A stretch of 41,741 bases of DNA from Terana coerulea (taxonomy: Eukaryota; Basidiomycota; Agaricomycetes; Polyporales; Phanerochaetaceae): NCBI GenBank assembly GCA_024811115.1, contig JAKOGH010000268.1, forward strand, positions 1 to 41,741, written 5' to 3'. The translations under genes and the position numbers were made by a program. This document shows positions 20,644 through 31,775 of the stretch, piece after piece. The notes below the pieces were generated by a model. It did not search any database. It was not told the DNA's origin and saw only the letters and a list, made by a program, of their open reading frames with translations. Position 1 is the first letter of the stretch, and each line of letters opens with the position of its first letter.

Positions 20644-22937
20644 TCAAACTTTGGCCTTGCCGGTGGATTTGCTAAAAAGTTTCGCCTTCTCGAGAGCAGC
20701 CTGAGAGTTCTTGACGAGCATCTTCTTGTAGTCAACGATGGTGATGTCCTCCTTGGTCAGGTTCTTGATCTTGCGACCCTTGACCTCCCAAAGCTCCTCA
20801 GCGACTTGCGAGATGAGGCCTGACGGGAATGAGGTTAGATGTGCTACCGACCAGCCAGAACGCTGGCACTTACGGAAATCGTGAGATACGATTACGACAC
20901 CACCCTCATACTCCTTGACGGCGCGGGCAAGGGCGTCGATGGAGGCCATGTCCAAGTGGTTCGTGGGCTCGTCAAGCAGGAGGATATGTGGGTGCTCCAT
21001 GGCCAATTGAGCGAAGACAACACTGTAATGGGCGGTGAGACCAGATCCGAGACACCACCAGATGAGCCTCACCGATTCCGGAGACCGTCAGACAACTGCT
21101 TGATAGGTGACGTTTGGTGAGCACCGGACAGACCGAAGCGACCAAGCTGAGCACGCCACGCCTGCACAAATTTGAGTCAAGGTTTATGTCGACGAGACAG
21201 GAAAACTCGTACCTGGATGTCCTTCTCAGGATACTTCTGACTGTACAGTTTCTGGAAATGCTCGATCGGGGCCATGTCGTAGGGCAGCTGGTCGGCAGAG
21301 TGCTGCGAATACTTTGCCAGCTTCAAACCGGAGTGTCGCGAAACGACACCCTCGCATGGCTGCAGGTCACCGGTGATCAAGTTCAAGAGAGTCGACTTGC
21401 CGGTACCATTCTGCCCGACAATGGCGACACGAGAATCCATACTACAAAATGTCAGCGCGTTTCAATCACGCACAATGCCGACAGTACTCACTCGATACCG
21501 AACGAGAGATTCTGGTAGAGATAATCCTCCTTCTTGCCGGAATACGAGAAGGCGACATCGTTGAATGCGAGAATAGGTGGTGGGAGCTTGCTGACATCCT
21601 CGAAATTGAATCGCAGGGGTCTTGGCGTTTCAACCTTCTCCACCAGTCCGGCGGCCTCCATCTTGTCGATGATCTTTTGCTTCGACTTCGCCTGTTTCAC
21701 TAAGTTCGCGTACGTACCCGCAGACGCAATAAACCTATGGATTTTAAATCAGCGATTTGCGCACGGCAGCGGGAAAGCAAGGAGAATCACTTCTTGATAT
21801 GGGCGATCTCATCCTGTTGCTTTGCGTAGGCCTTCATCTGGTTGACCTCGTTTTCGGACTTGGTCCGGACGTACGTCGAGTAGTTGCCGCCGTAGTATAC
21901 AAGCTTTTTGTTCATGGTCAGATCCATGATGTTCGTGCAGACGGAATCCATGAAGTCCTGCGAGTGGGATGTGATGACGAGAATATGGTTGTACATGGAA
22001 AGGTAGGCTTCTAGCCACACGACGGCTTCCAAGTCCAAGTGGTTTGTCGGTTCGTCAAGAAGCAGAAGGTGCGGCTTAATGAAGAGTGCACGGGCGAGCG
22101 CAACACGCATGCGCCAACCACCGGACATATCCCTCGTCGGTCGCGCCATCATCTGTTGGCTGAAACCCAGACCGTGCAAGATGCTGCCTGCTTTCGCCTC
22201 GAACGTGCTTGGGTCCATCTCTTCAAGTTCCTCGTAGGTTGCGTCTAAGGCGAGCTCGTCGACATCTTCCGCCACAGAGAGCTCCTCAATACGCTGCTCG
22301 AGGCGGGCGACTTTCTCCTTCGCAGACTTGACAATGAAGTCGATGGCGTTGACATCAGATGGCTCTGCCTCCCCACTAACGTGGTAGATATCAATGTGCT
22401 CTGGGATGGGAAGATCGCGTTGGGCAAGCGATGAGATAAGCGTCGACTGGGTGTATGGAGAATCGTTCAATGCTGGTTGCGCATATAGAGCGAAGTACAG
22501 CTCACCTTTCCAGAACCGTTCTCGCCCAAAAGACCGTACCTCTGCCCGTAGTTGAGCGAAATCTCAGCTCCTTCGATGAGTAAGCGACCATGGAAAGAGA
22601 GCGTGTATGAGTCGATCTTGATATCACGACCCTTGGGGTCGGATACCAAAACACCTGCAGCACTCCTGCACTCTTGTTAACAAGGAATGATCCTAAATGT
22701 TCATTCTTGAAATGGAATGGCGCACCTGTCGGTGGCAATCTGCAGTTTCGCCATGCTCAGGTCTTCCCGGCTGCCGGCAGCCGACAAGCTAGTAAGAGGC
22801 GTGTTTATGGAACTGGCAGGGGTCGAGCCTGCCGGCGTGTTGACTGAGCTCGACGCATCGGTTGAGCCTTTGCCCTTGGCGGAGGCTTTTGCGGCCTTTT
22901 CAGCGAGACGCTTTTGCTTGGATGCAGAGGGAGCCAT
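20644..22937 (-). CDS. ARB1: ABCF ATPase ARB1 (ABCF2), 60S ribosome biogenesis/translation factor
   Basis: ATG at 22937 and stop at 20644, with at least seven exons joined by short introns (for example 20820-20873). A Lys/Ala/Ser-rich N-terminus ([20 protein letters not shown]) leads into two ABC modules and no membrane segment. Module 1 has Walker A GENGSGKST (split by an intron), signature [16 protein letters not shown] and Walker [14 protein letters not shown]. Module 2 has [10 protein letters not shown], the ARB1-type signature [12 protein letters not shown] and [13 protein letters not shown]. Switch His residues are in ITSHSQDF and IVSHDFR. The linker is basic and helical ([18 protein letters not shown]). 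Yeast Arb1 is essential for 60S and 40S biogenesis. All catalytic residues are intact. It lies head to tail with another 60S gene, uL1. Confidence 0.93.
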
Positions 22938-23448
22938 AGTGGTCGGAAGGGGAAGAGTGCAAGAGTTTGCAGTGCCCCGAAGGATAAATCGATCGTAGTA
23001 GCGCCCACCAAATTTCGAGGTCTGAGCAAGCGCTTATCTAATGACTTCATTACCGGCGCCGCCGGCTAGTCCCTGCACGAATACGATATTTGTGGCAAAT
23101 AAGGAAGCCTAAAATTCACAAGTGCGGCGAAACGATGCTTATACAATGTCATTAAAGCTACAAAATGTCGCAGCAGTAAAGCACGACATTTGTCTGGTCC
23201 ACCATAGCAAAGAAAGGATTGAGCAGAAGAGCAAAATACGATATTTCGGGACCGCATCAGCTCCCAATCGGCTCCCAGCCCTGTCAGAAGCCGTTGGTCT
23301 AAGCGTGCGGGGCTTCATGTTGTGCATTACGGCCCCTGGTATCGTGCAAGGACCCTTCAACCCTCCAAACCATGCGACGCCCCAGCGATGACAAAGTAAA
23401 ATGGTGGTGGAATGGCGAGTCTCCGACGTAATACGCGTTTAGAAGAGA
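22938..23448. other. Intergenic region between uL1 and ARB1
   Basis: About 510 bp holding the ARB1 promoter and the uL1 3' UTR (both genes on the minus strand). No further gene was recognised. Confidence 0.5.
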
Positions 23449-24310
23449 CGGATGGGCTTGCCCATGGTAGTCTTGATGTGGAAGTGACTTGACATTCTGC
23501 CAGTTCTTCTTGAGCAGCGAGACGAGGAAGTTGATGCCTGAGATAGCGTGTGTGAGCTACATATGCGGCGAGGGCGTCAGGCGTTACTTACTCAACATGA
23601 TGTTACCAAGGACCTGGTCCTCAGTCATTTGGACGTGGCCGACAGCAACACCCAAGCAGAGAACCTTCTTGAGCTGGAACTTGATAGTCGAGCGGACCTC
23701 GGTGATCTTGTTGCTCAAGTCCTCGCCGTGGGAGACGGGCGTGGGGAATTTGCCTGCCTTCGAGAGACCGGGGCCGAGAAGACGAGGGATCTGCTTGATC
23801 AGAGTTTCTGAGGCAAGGAAAGCGTCGTACTTCTTGGCGAGCTTCTTGACGAGCTTCTTGTTCTTGTTCAGTCTGTTGATGGGTCAGGATCGCTCTGCAG
23901 AGTCCACTAGCAGGGATACGCACTTCTTCAAGTCGTCAACGGACATGTACTCGAGGTCGATGGACTTGGCACGATCAATGTCGGCAGCATCGGCGAGAAT
24001 GCAAATCGACATGCGGGGCCGGGGAACGTTGGGCAGCCTGGTAATGGAACATAAACGGCTGTGAAGCCTCCCACAACTGCCCAACTTACTTGACGGTGCC
24101 GGAGAAACGCTTGTCACGCTGGGGATCGTAGTTCTTGAGACCAATCTGGAGCTCGATGGTCTCGACGAAGTTGCGCCTCTTCTCGCCGGTCGCCGCGGCG
24201 AGAAGTTCCTTGACGGAGCCCCGCACGCTTGCCACTGAGAGCTTACTTGAGCTGATTCATGATTTCAGCGGCCAGTTCGCTGTGCGCGACGTCGACAGCA
24301 CGCACCTCAT
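23449..24310 (-). CDS. RPL10A: 60S ribosomal protein uL1 (L10a)
   Basis: The start ATG (24308-24310) has only five coding bases (ATGAG) before the first intron, an arrangement common in fungal ribosomal protein genes. The protein then reads [108 protein letters not shown] and [20 protein letters not shown]. It ends [10 protein letters not shown], matching L10a end to end at about 217 residues. There are at least four introns of about 50-80 bp. uL1 forms the L1 stalk that guides deacylated tRNA out of the ribosome. Confidence 0.95.
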
Positions 24311-24900
24311 ACTTTTGAATTCCTTAGGGCTAAAGGGGTGAGATCGGTTAGCGCCTGTGCAACACGCAGGCTTGAGTTACGGAGGCGAGCGGCAATAGCC
24401 GGGAGCAGCTGTATAGCTGTGACGCTGTCACTTATGTCACGGTTCACGTGCGGTGATTTGGCGCGGGTGGCGCGTTGGAAGATGGCCGACGGTTAACAAT
24501 TTAGCTTTCCGACCTTTTCCCGGTGCCGATGCGTTGCGCGTCGCGCTTCTACACGTTTGAACGCTATGATATCCGCTCTAATCCGCTCACAGTGCTCACT
24601 TCTACTGGGATCACTGCGTATCATTGTTCGCAACGGCCAACTTACGCCTCTTGCGCCCAGGCCCCAGCTATGACCGGCAGATTTCACATCGTAGGCGTCC
24701 CCACGGCATCGTTGTACCTATCCCACGTACTACCGTCGGCTGTGCTCGGTAGTACTCCCTTCGGCATCGGCGTGGCTAGGGGTCAGGAGTTTACACATGC
24801 CGCAACGTTCGAGGTCCCAAACTCTGTAGTGTTATCGGTATAAAGGCATCAGGGGGTGCTGGTCAACTCCCAGCACCCTCGACACACCACCCATCCTCAT
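24311..24900. promoter_or_regulatory. Divergent promoter region of uL1 and FAD oxidase
   Basis: About 590 bp separates the start codons of uL1 (minus) and the FAD oxidase (plus), so both promoters lie here. A TATA-like ATAAAG lies at about 24840, some 60 bp before the oxidase ATG. No coding region with plausible splicing was found. Confidence 0.45.
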
Positions 24901-26778
24901 ATGGCTTCCATCGATATCAAGTCTCTATTCCCTTCGGACCAGGTCCTCACCCCCGCCGACGGCCAAGCGTACGAGGACGCGGTACACCGTTGGGCGGAGA
25001 ACGCTGAGAAGCGGGCAAAGTACATTGTCTTGCCCAAGTCCGCTGGCGAAGTGTCGGCTGCTGTGAGTCCACTCCGCTGCAGCGATCACCCGGATACTCA
25101 CAAGCGATACAAACAGGTCCGCTTTGCTGTTACAAATAACCTCGAGATAGCTGTCAAGGGCGGCGGTCACTCTGCCTCTGGTGCATCCTCGTCGAACGAT
25201 TTGGTCATTGATCTCAAGCACTTCAACTCCGTGACTGTCGACGCAGAGAACAAGCTTCTCGCAGTGGGCGGCGGTGCTGTTTGGGAGACAGTAGATCGTG
25301 AGGCGGCCAAGTTCGGGCTTGCTACGGTCGGCGGAACAGTGAACCACACCGGTACGCTTTGTCAGCGTGATTTATATCGTATCTACTAACATTCGAGCTC
25401 CAGGTGTTGGTGGATTAACTCTCGGCGGAGGATTCGGCTGGCTGACTTCGAAGTACGGCCTCACTATCGACAATCTCGTTCAAGCAGAAGTTGTGTTGGC
25501 CAACGGAGATATCGTAACTGCCAATAGCTCTGAACACGCTGACCTGTTCTGGGCCATTCGAGGTGCTTATCAACTCATTCCCCATATAAATACACAAATA
25601 TTGACTTCGTACAAGGCGGTGGCTCAAACTTTGGCGTTGTGACATCGTTTAAGCTCAAGGCGTATCCACAAGCTAACACCGTATGGTCTGGCCTCGTAAG
25701 TTCTGCTTGAGCAGACATGTCTTTGTGAGTTCCTCTTCTCATACATCTGCAGGTCGTCTTCGCGCCCCATCAGCTGGGAGCCGTGAATAAGGCAGCGGCG
25801 ACGTGGGCAGCAAACGCCGGCGAAGATGAGAGCGCCATGATGTTCATTGCTTGCCCACCACCTGCTTTCGAGGTATGTGTGATTTTGCGTAACTTCTCAA
25901 TATCTTTTGTAAACATGCATTGCGTAGCCCACTGTTATTCTTTTACCGTTCTACAACGGCTCTCCAGAGGAAGGGAGGAAGAAGTTCAAGGTGTTCTTCG
26001 ATGTTGGACCAGTGGCAGATCTGACCAAAGAGCTGCCTTACGAAGAGCAGAACTCGCTTCAGGTCCGTCTGCGGTATCTGTGGTGACTCAAGCCAGAAAA
26101 GACTGATTTCTATCAGAACCCCATGGCTACACATGGCGACAGGAAGCTTATGAAAGCCTGTTCCATGACGATTGTTGACGACGTCGCCATCCAATACGCC
26201 TTCCAGGAGTACAGCAAGCTGGTACAAGAGTATCCCGATGCGAAGGCGTAAGTTGTTCATTTGCTATGTTCTTCGTTTAATCTTACAGTTCCTGATGTAG
26301 GTCCGCAGTGATCGCTGAGCTGCACGGATTCAACAAAGTTGTAGCCGTGCCCGAAAGCTCGACGGCATATGCAGGTCGTGGTCCGTATTACAGTCTCAAC
26401 ATGGTCTTGCGTTGGAAGGACGCCTCATTGGACAGCAAGGTACGTTGTCGTCGTTCTGGGCCTGGACTCTATTGAGATTTTTAGATGCGCATTTGGGCGA
26501 CAACAATGGCGAAGTACCTCCAGGAGCGTGAGGAGCAAGTCGCGGATAAAAACCTTTCCAGCGCACCAGGAGTACGTAGCATCGGCTACTGTTGACTTAG
26601 TCGTCGAGCTTATCTCTTCCTTATACAGTACTCCAACTACGGAATGGGCGATGAGAAGGCTCGCGTAGTCTTTGGAGCGAACTACGATCGCCTCAGTGAA
26701 ATCAAGGCGAAGTATGACCCAGGCTTGGTGTTCAGGAAATGGTTCCCCATCACCCCCAAGTCGTCAGCAGTAGTGTAA
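24901..26778 (+). CDS. FAD-linked oxidoreductase (berberine-bridge-like, intracellular)
   Basis: The start is the ATG at 24901, and about ten exons end at TAA 26776-26778. The PCMH-type FAD domain has [13 protein letters not shown], in which His is the covalent flavin ligand. It continues with [64 protein letters not shown] and [12 protein letters not shown]. The C-terminus [20 protein letters not shown] is the BBE motif that closes the active site. No signal peptide is visible, unlike secreted members. The Cys that gives bicovalent flavin attachment in berberine-bridge enzymes is replaced (VNHTGVGG), so the flavin is probably attached only through His. Such enzymes oxidise alcohols, sugars or secondary metabolites; the substrate here is unknown. 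Confidence 0.88.
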
Positions 26779-26976
26779 AGTATGAAACATGTACACTGTA
26801 CCTATAACGTGCTGGATGTAAATTTTGTGAATTTGAAGTCCATGTTCCCGGATCACATTCGTGTATTCGATCAGGCGTCTACCGTGTTCAAGTTGTTCAA
26901 CTTCCTTCTGTCCTCCCACTGGTCTGATTCAGACTCTTCCGAGTGCTATTCTATCTACCTTATTGGGTCTATTTTC

Positions 26977-28372
26977 ATGCCTGTGTCGAAGAGAAAACGC
27001 GATGTCGACGACGCGGATTTTGACAAACGAGTCAAACCTCTGACTCAGGTCACTTTGGAGGGTGGCGAGTCCCACAAACTGGCGAACAGCACCGCAGAAG
27101 AAATCCTCTTAGCTTCGCAATCACAATCACTCACGGAACTAAGAAGCCTCCTAGACCTTACAGGCCTTACAGAGCGGAAGGACATCGAGGCACGCTTTGA
27201 CCTCATTTCAGTGCAATTGCTAAACCACGTCGTATTGCGGCTCAATGCACCGCAGTCTTCGCATGATACCACGGCTCTGAATATGGGAGTCACGGAATTC
27301 CAAATCATCGAACTCGAGTTCTACCTGTACAAGTCTGGGTGCCATGAGGATCCGTTTACGCACGGGACGGAAGAGCAGCGGCAAAGCGGGAGGTGGTACG
27401 TAGCAGAACTGTGACTACAATCTGACCAGTTCGGTTCAGTAAAACTGGCTCGAGCAGGTCAAACTGTAGACTTCATCTTGTATTATTTTCTCGCGCTTAC
27501 TGGCTGCTAGGTACTTCCATCGTGCGCCGCGGCGTAGCCAGCCATCCCAAACCGAGGTACGGGCGCCAACTGCGGCAGGAGGGTACAGAGGAGGGACGCG
27601 AAAAGGGCTGGACCTGACATTCGGAGGCCCAGTCGATGAGAGTGGAGTCACTTCCCGTTTCTTCACCTCTGCCACGCCTGAGAACCAAGGCTCTCTACGC
27701 GGAGGGATCCTACTTCGCACTCTGCGCAGGGTTTCCGATGGACAGCTTTTCGCCGGGCCATCACTCCTGGTAAACGAACTCCTTCGCCTCAGCGGCGCGA
27801 ACAACCTTGCGCAGCTTGTCGGTGAACACTGGCAGAATAATATCCACGCGTTTGCACCTGCCCCTTCGAAAGCTCCATCTTTACGCCTTCATGCGGCCGA
27901 TCTTCCACGGGCGAGCCCAGGACAGGCCGAACGGATATACAAGTCACCACGTATTGGGCTTGACTTGTCTCATCCCAGCATTCCGCTTCCTAAGACAGAC
28001 GACATTCAGCGCACTTTGGAGCACCCACGCACAGTGTTCGTCTCACGGTGCTACAGATACTTCGTACAGCCGACTCTTCTCACCTCCAACGGACGAGGTC
28101 ACACACTTCTCGGTGTAGTACATCACTTGATGAGCAGCGAGCACGAGCTGCCTTTCAAATCAGAGAAAGAGCTACAAGCATGCCTCGTCAATCTTACCGG
28201 TCTCAAGGCCTCTACCGCGGAGAAGTATCTGAATGAGTACCGAAATGGGAAGAGCCCGAGCGGAGGCAACCTGAAGGGCTTCATTGGGCCACAGGGTAAA
28301 GGCGCAGGGTCTTCACCCATCCCATTTCTGCGGATGTTCGGATGTCTTGAGAGGCTACAGGGTCGGTGCTGA
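26977..28372 (+). CDS. Conserved uncharacterised protein
   Basis: Two exons (26977-27395 and 27511-28372) joined by a 115-bp intron encode 426 residues. The chosen ATG begins with a basic, nuclear-localisation-like stretch (MPVSKRKRDVDDAD); an in-frame ATG at 26782 would add a less plausible extension. Conserved-looking blocks are FQIIELEFYLYKSGCHEDPF, THGTEEQRQSGRWYFHR, GGYRGGTRKGLDLTFGG, RIYKSPRIGLDLSH and VSRCYRYFVQPTLLTSNGRG. These His- and Gly-rich motifs look enzymatic. I do not recognise a named family with certainty; a nucleic-acid or nucleobase enzyme would fit but is only a guess. The intact frame over two exons supports a real gene. Confidence 0.75.
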
Positions 28373-28532
28373 ACCCGCATGGATTGATTAGAATGGATAC
28401 AATGCATGTCAACGCGAGATGTGTGCGAGATGGGCTATCGCATAGTTATTGGCCGTTTACATACCGACGTAGATTTGTGGTTATCCTAGCTACGATAGAT
28501 TATCATTAAACATCACCTTCCCTCCGAACATG

Positions 28533-30890
28533 TCATATGACGTCGAGGTACTGAGACAAGCGAGCCCAGTAGTACTTGAAGCCCGGGTGCGCAGCCATTG
28601 CCTCCATATGGGCCTTTTCCTCCTCACGCTCGAGACCACGGATCCGACGGCCCTCGCCCGACTTCCAGACGGCGTCGGTGTCGAGGTCAACGACTTTGAG
28701 AGGAACAAAGTGGTATGGCGTCTTCAACGCAAATTTCTCGTAGAGACCGTATCCAATATATGCCAGAATGTAGAGCGCGAGACCGATGTATGTCGCAATA
28801 ACATTCTGATAAAGTTGCTCGGGGTGAGCAATGCAAGTTATCATTTGAGAAGAGTCAAGCATACCCTGACGCTGAACGGCTCCTGCACGGCGGCCGCGTA
28901 TCCTTGGGCAACGAACATCAGCACAGCAAGAACAACCACCGCAACGGGCAGTAAAGGGAAGAGTGGTTGCTTGTACGGAAGGTCGTTGAGGTCGCGGCCT
29001 TGAGCCCTCCATGCTGCACGGAAACGGAGAGAGATGGCACCAATTGTTCCCCACACAAGCAAGGACGAGATGCCGGTGAGGTTGAGGAACCAAGTGAAGA
29101 CGACGCCATCACCCCAGATGGTGGTTAAGAAAGTCAGACAGCTGATAGCGAGGGTCGCACTATACACAATTAACGACGCGTGTAAAGGCTCGAAGTAAAA
29201 AGAAACTCACAGGTTGGCGGGAACTGGAATACCGCGCCTATTACACCATCCAAACACGCGCGGAGCTTGGCCGGCGCGAGCGAGGCCATGAGCATACGGG
29301 AGCTAGTATAGAAGCAAGAGTTCGTCGCCGAGAGAACTGCGGTCAAAAGAACGGCATTGACAACGTGCACTGCTGCTCCGAATCCCGCGCGTACAAAAAC
29401 GACAGTGATGGGCGACGCTGCTACGCTCGAATCTGCACAATCATAAGTCAGTGGTTTGTCACGTGCGTATGATTCATGAGTGCCAACGTACCAGCCGCAG
29501 CATTCAGCAGCGTTGAGTCCGCATAGTTGATGCACAGCCCAATAGTGAGCATCGTGAAAATGTAGAAAATGATGATGCGGAAGAACGTTGCTTTGACCGC
29601 CCGTGGAATCGTTTTGTGCGGCTGCTTTGACTCGCCCGCTGCGAGAGCCACAATCTCCACGCCGCCGTAAGAGTAGAATGCAAACACGAAACACTGCGCG
29701 AACGTCTTGAAGCCGCCGATAAAAGCCTGACCGTGTTGAAAGTTCGCTAGACCCGGACCCGGATGACCGACCACACCGCCCCAGTCGTAAATAAGGCCAA
29801 CAATGATGAAGACCACGATGAGGAGAACCTTTATGAGAGCGAACCAATATTCCGACTCGCCTAAGGATAAGTGAGATCAATGTATAAGTAAGCGCATATA
29901 ACCAGGCTGACGCACCATATACACGAACGTGAATGAGCTGCATGGCGAACATGGGAGCAATGATGATGATGGCCCATTCCCACGTTTGCAGCTTCGTGGT
30001 CCAATACTGTACCACGCGAGATTAAGTAGCGGCGAGATCCACTTGGAACGGAAAACGTACCCGAAGGATGATCGCGGCAGCCGTCAGCTCGCTAGCTAAG
30101 CAATGCGGTCAGCCGCGAGAGATATAGGCTGTGGAAAGTTACGCACGAATCGACAAAGCCCTATCGGAGCGCAACGATTAGGATTGACTTGTAGTAATCA
30201 GTACTGAGCGAACGCACCATTGCAGATAATAATTCCACCCTTCATACGACAACTTTGGTAAGTATTACGGAATCCCGAGGGGCGAGGACTCACCAATTGC
30301 GAATCCCAAGGAAGGTGATACAAAGCGTGAGGCGAACGAAGTAAATGCTCCTGAGACTGGAATGAACGAAGCCATCTCGCCTCTGGCGTCGATATGCAGG
30401 AAGCATCTTATCAATGACAGCAGAAAACGACTCTATAGCAGACACTCACAGTGTGATAACAACACCGTAGCAGAATATCCCAACGACGGTATACGCGAGA
30501 AGAGCACTCGCGGGCCCTGCTAACGAGATCGCCTACTCGCCATGGTCGGCATCCTCAGCTTCGAGCACAGCGGTTAGGAGGACAGACGCACAGATCCAGC
30601 GCTGAGGAAGATGCCTGTTCCAATGGTACCTCCGATAGCTGCAAGAAAGTAAGAATGAGTGTAGAAGATACAGACTACAACACACCAATCATCATGATAT
30701 GCCTAGTATTGAGAGCCCTCTGGGTTTGGTAACCCTCCGACGCATCTCCCGCCATTAGTTTCTGCCAGGCAGGCTTGGCCTCCCGCCCCTCCACAATCGA
30801 CATATCCCTCTTCTCTGGGTCCGCATCGAATCTTTTCTCCAGAGATGCCGTACTCGGAGTTTGCGAGTAGGAGGGAAGTGACGATGCCAT
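28533..30890 (-). CDS. Amino-acid permease (APC/YAT family), one single-base frameshift
   Basis: ATG at 30890 and stop at 28533, with about eleven exons, several very short (30100-30250). A Ser/Glu-rich cytosolic N-terminus is followed by the first helix IGGTIGTGIFLSAGS and GEMASFIPVSGAF, both hallmarks of the fungal amino-acid permease family. Further membrane segments include WAIIIIAPMFAMQLIHV, FALIKVLLIVVFIIVGLIYD, FAFYSYGGVEIVALAAGES, LSATNSCFYTSSRMLM and FLTTIWGDGVVFTWFLNLTG. Near 29284 the frame shifts by one base: the text goes from SSRMLMA in one frame to RAGQAPRVFGW in the next, inside the highly conserved MLM-LARAGQAP segment. No intron explains it. It would move amino acids across the plasma membrane by proton symport. 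Confidence 0.8.
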
Positions 30891-31775
30891 GGGGCGCCTT
30901 CTTCAGACAGGTCCGCTTGAGGACGAGTGAAAGGACTGTGGAAGAACAGCGCTCACCACTGCTTGTAGGAAAGTGCGCTCTACGGCGGCGGGAGGTGGGA
31001 AGAGCGTGCAGATCTCTTCAAGTTTTGCCACTGACTCCAAGAGGTGGGCGGCGAGAGGCGCAATTATCAAGCAATTATTGCAGAGTTCTCCCCGGGCCGG
31101 CGTCTAGATCATATTGCACCGCGCGGTCCAGGCCGAATCTTCGACGTCGACCTGGTCTCTCAGAGATCGTCGACTCTGCCTCTGGTACTGCAGCATGGTG
31201 GTCGTATTGCACTCGTGAGGTTGCGCACGGCACTCGGTGACATCGGCGGACGGCGTAGACTCTGCGAGGATAAGTAAGAGCCGGAGGACGTTGCGGCGAC
31301 TGGCAAAGTTATTGGTGGTTGTGGGCGCGCCGTGACCGGTGTCTGAGATATCTCTCACTGATCAAACTGGGGGACAGTGGTTGGATGGTGGTTCGATGAA
31401 ATCACACATATAGCTCGTCACAGCAAGCGCGCTGCACGGCTGCACATGTACACCGCCAGTGTCAGGAACAAACGCCCTCAAGCTTTCGACGGTCCACTAC
31501 GAGCGCAACTTTCTTCGCTTGACTCGACCTCGACCACCATCTCCCCGCCGTCGTTTCCCTCGAGCTCGCGGTGCAGCGCGTTCTGGGCTTCCACTGTTCC
31601 TTCGCGGCCCTCCGTCATTCACGGTATCGGTAATCGCAAGTCGTCAGCTGGCTTCTTGATCGAATGTGCCTCACCAACCTTAACCACAGGCTTCAGCCCT
31701 TGGCTGCTCACCAGCACTACCGACGGTTCCTGCTCGCAACCACTTGCCTTGCACCTCACATCCCCATCTCCCGCG
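30891..31775. promoter_or_regulatory. Divergent promoter between amino-acid permease and Zn2Cys6 regulator
   Basis: About 885 bp separates the permease ATG (minus) from the regulator ATG (plus). The region holds several CGG and CCG triplets (for example near 30977, 31095 and 31245), the half-sites used by Zn2Cys6 proteins, but no spaced pair stands out enough to call an operator. The regulator could have an upstream 5' exon here: its frame is open back to about 31377. Confidence 0.45.

Noticed and set aside
28533..29093. Single long minus-strand ORF of 186 codons at 28533-29093 as an independent gene
   Set aside because: Its 3' half is the last exon of the permease and the rest reads through an intron in the wrong frame.
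31377..31775. Start of the Zn2Cys6 regulator at 31377
   Set aside because: The frame is open but low in complexity and reads as promoter or leader; the ATG at 31776 lies shortly before the zinc cluster. A 5' exon remains possible.
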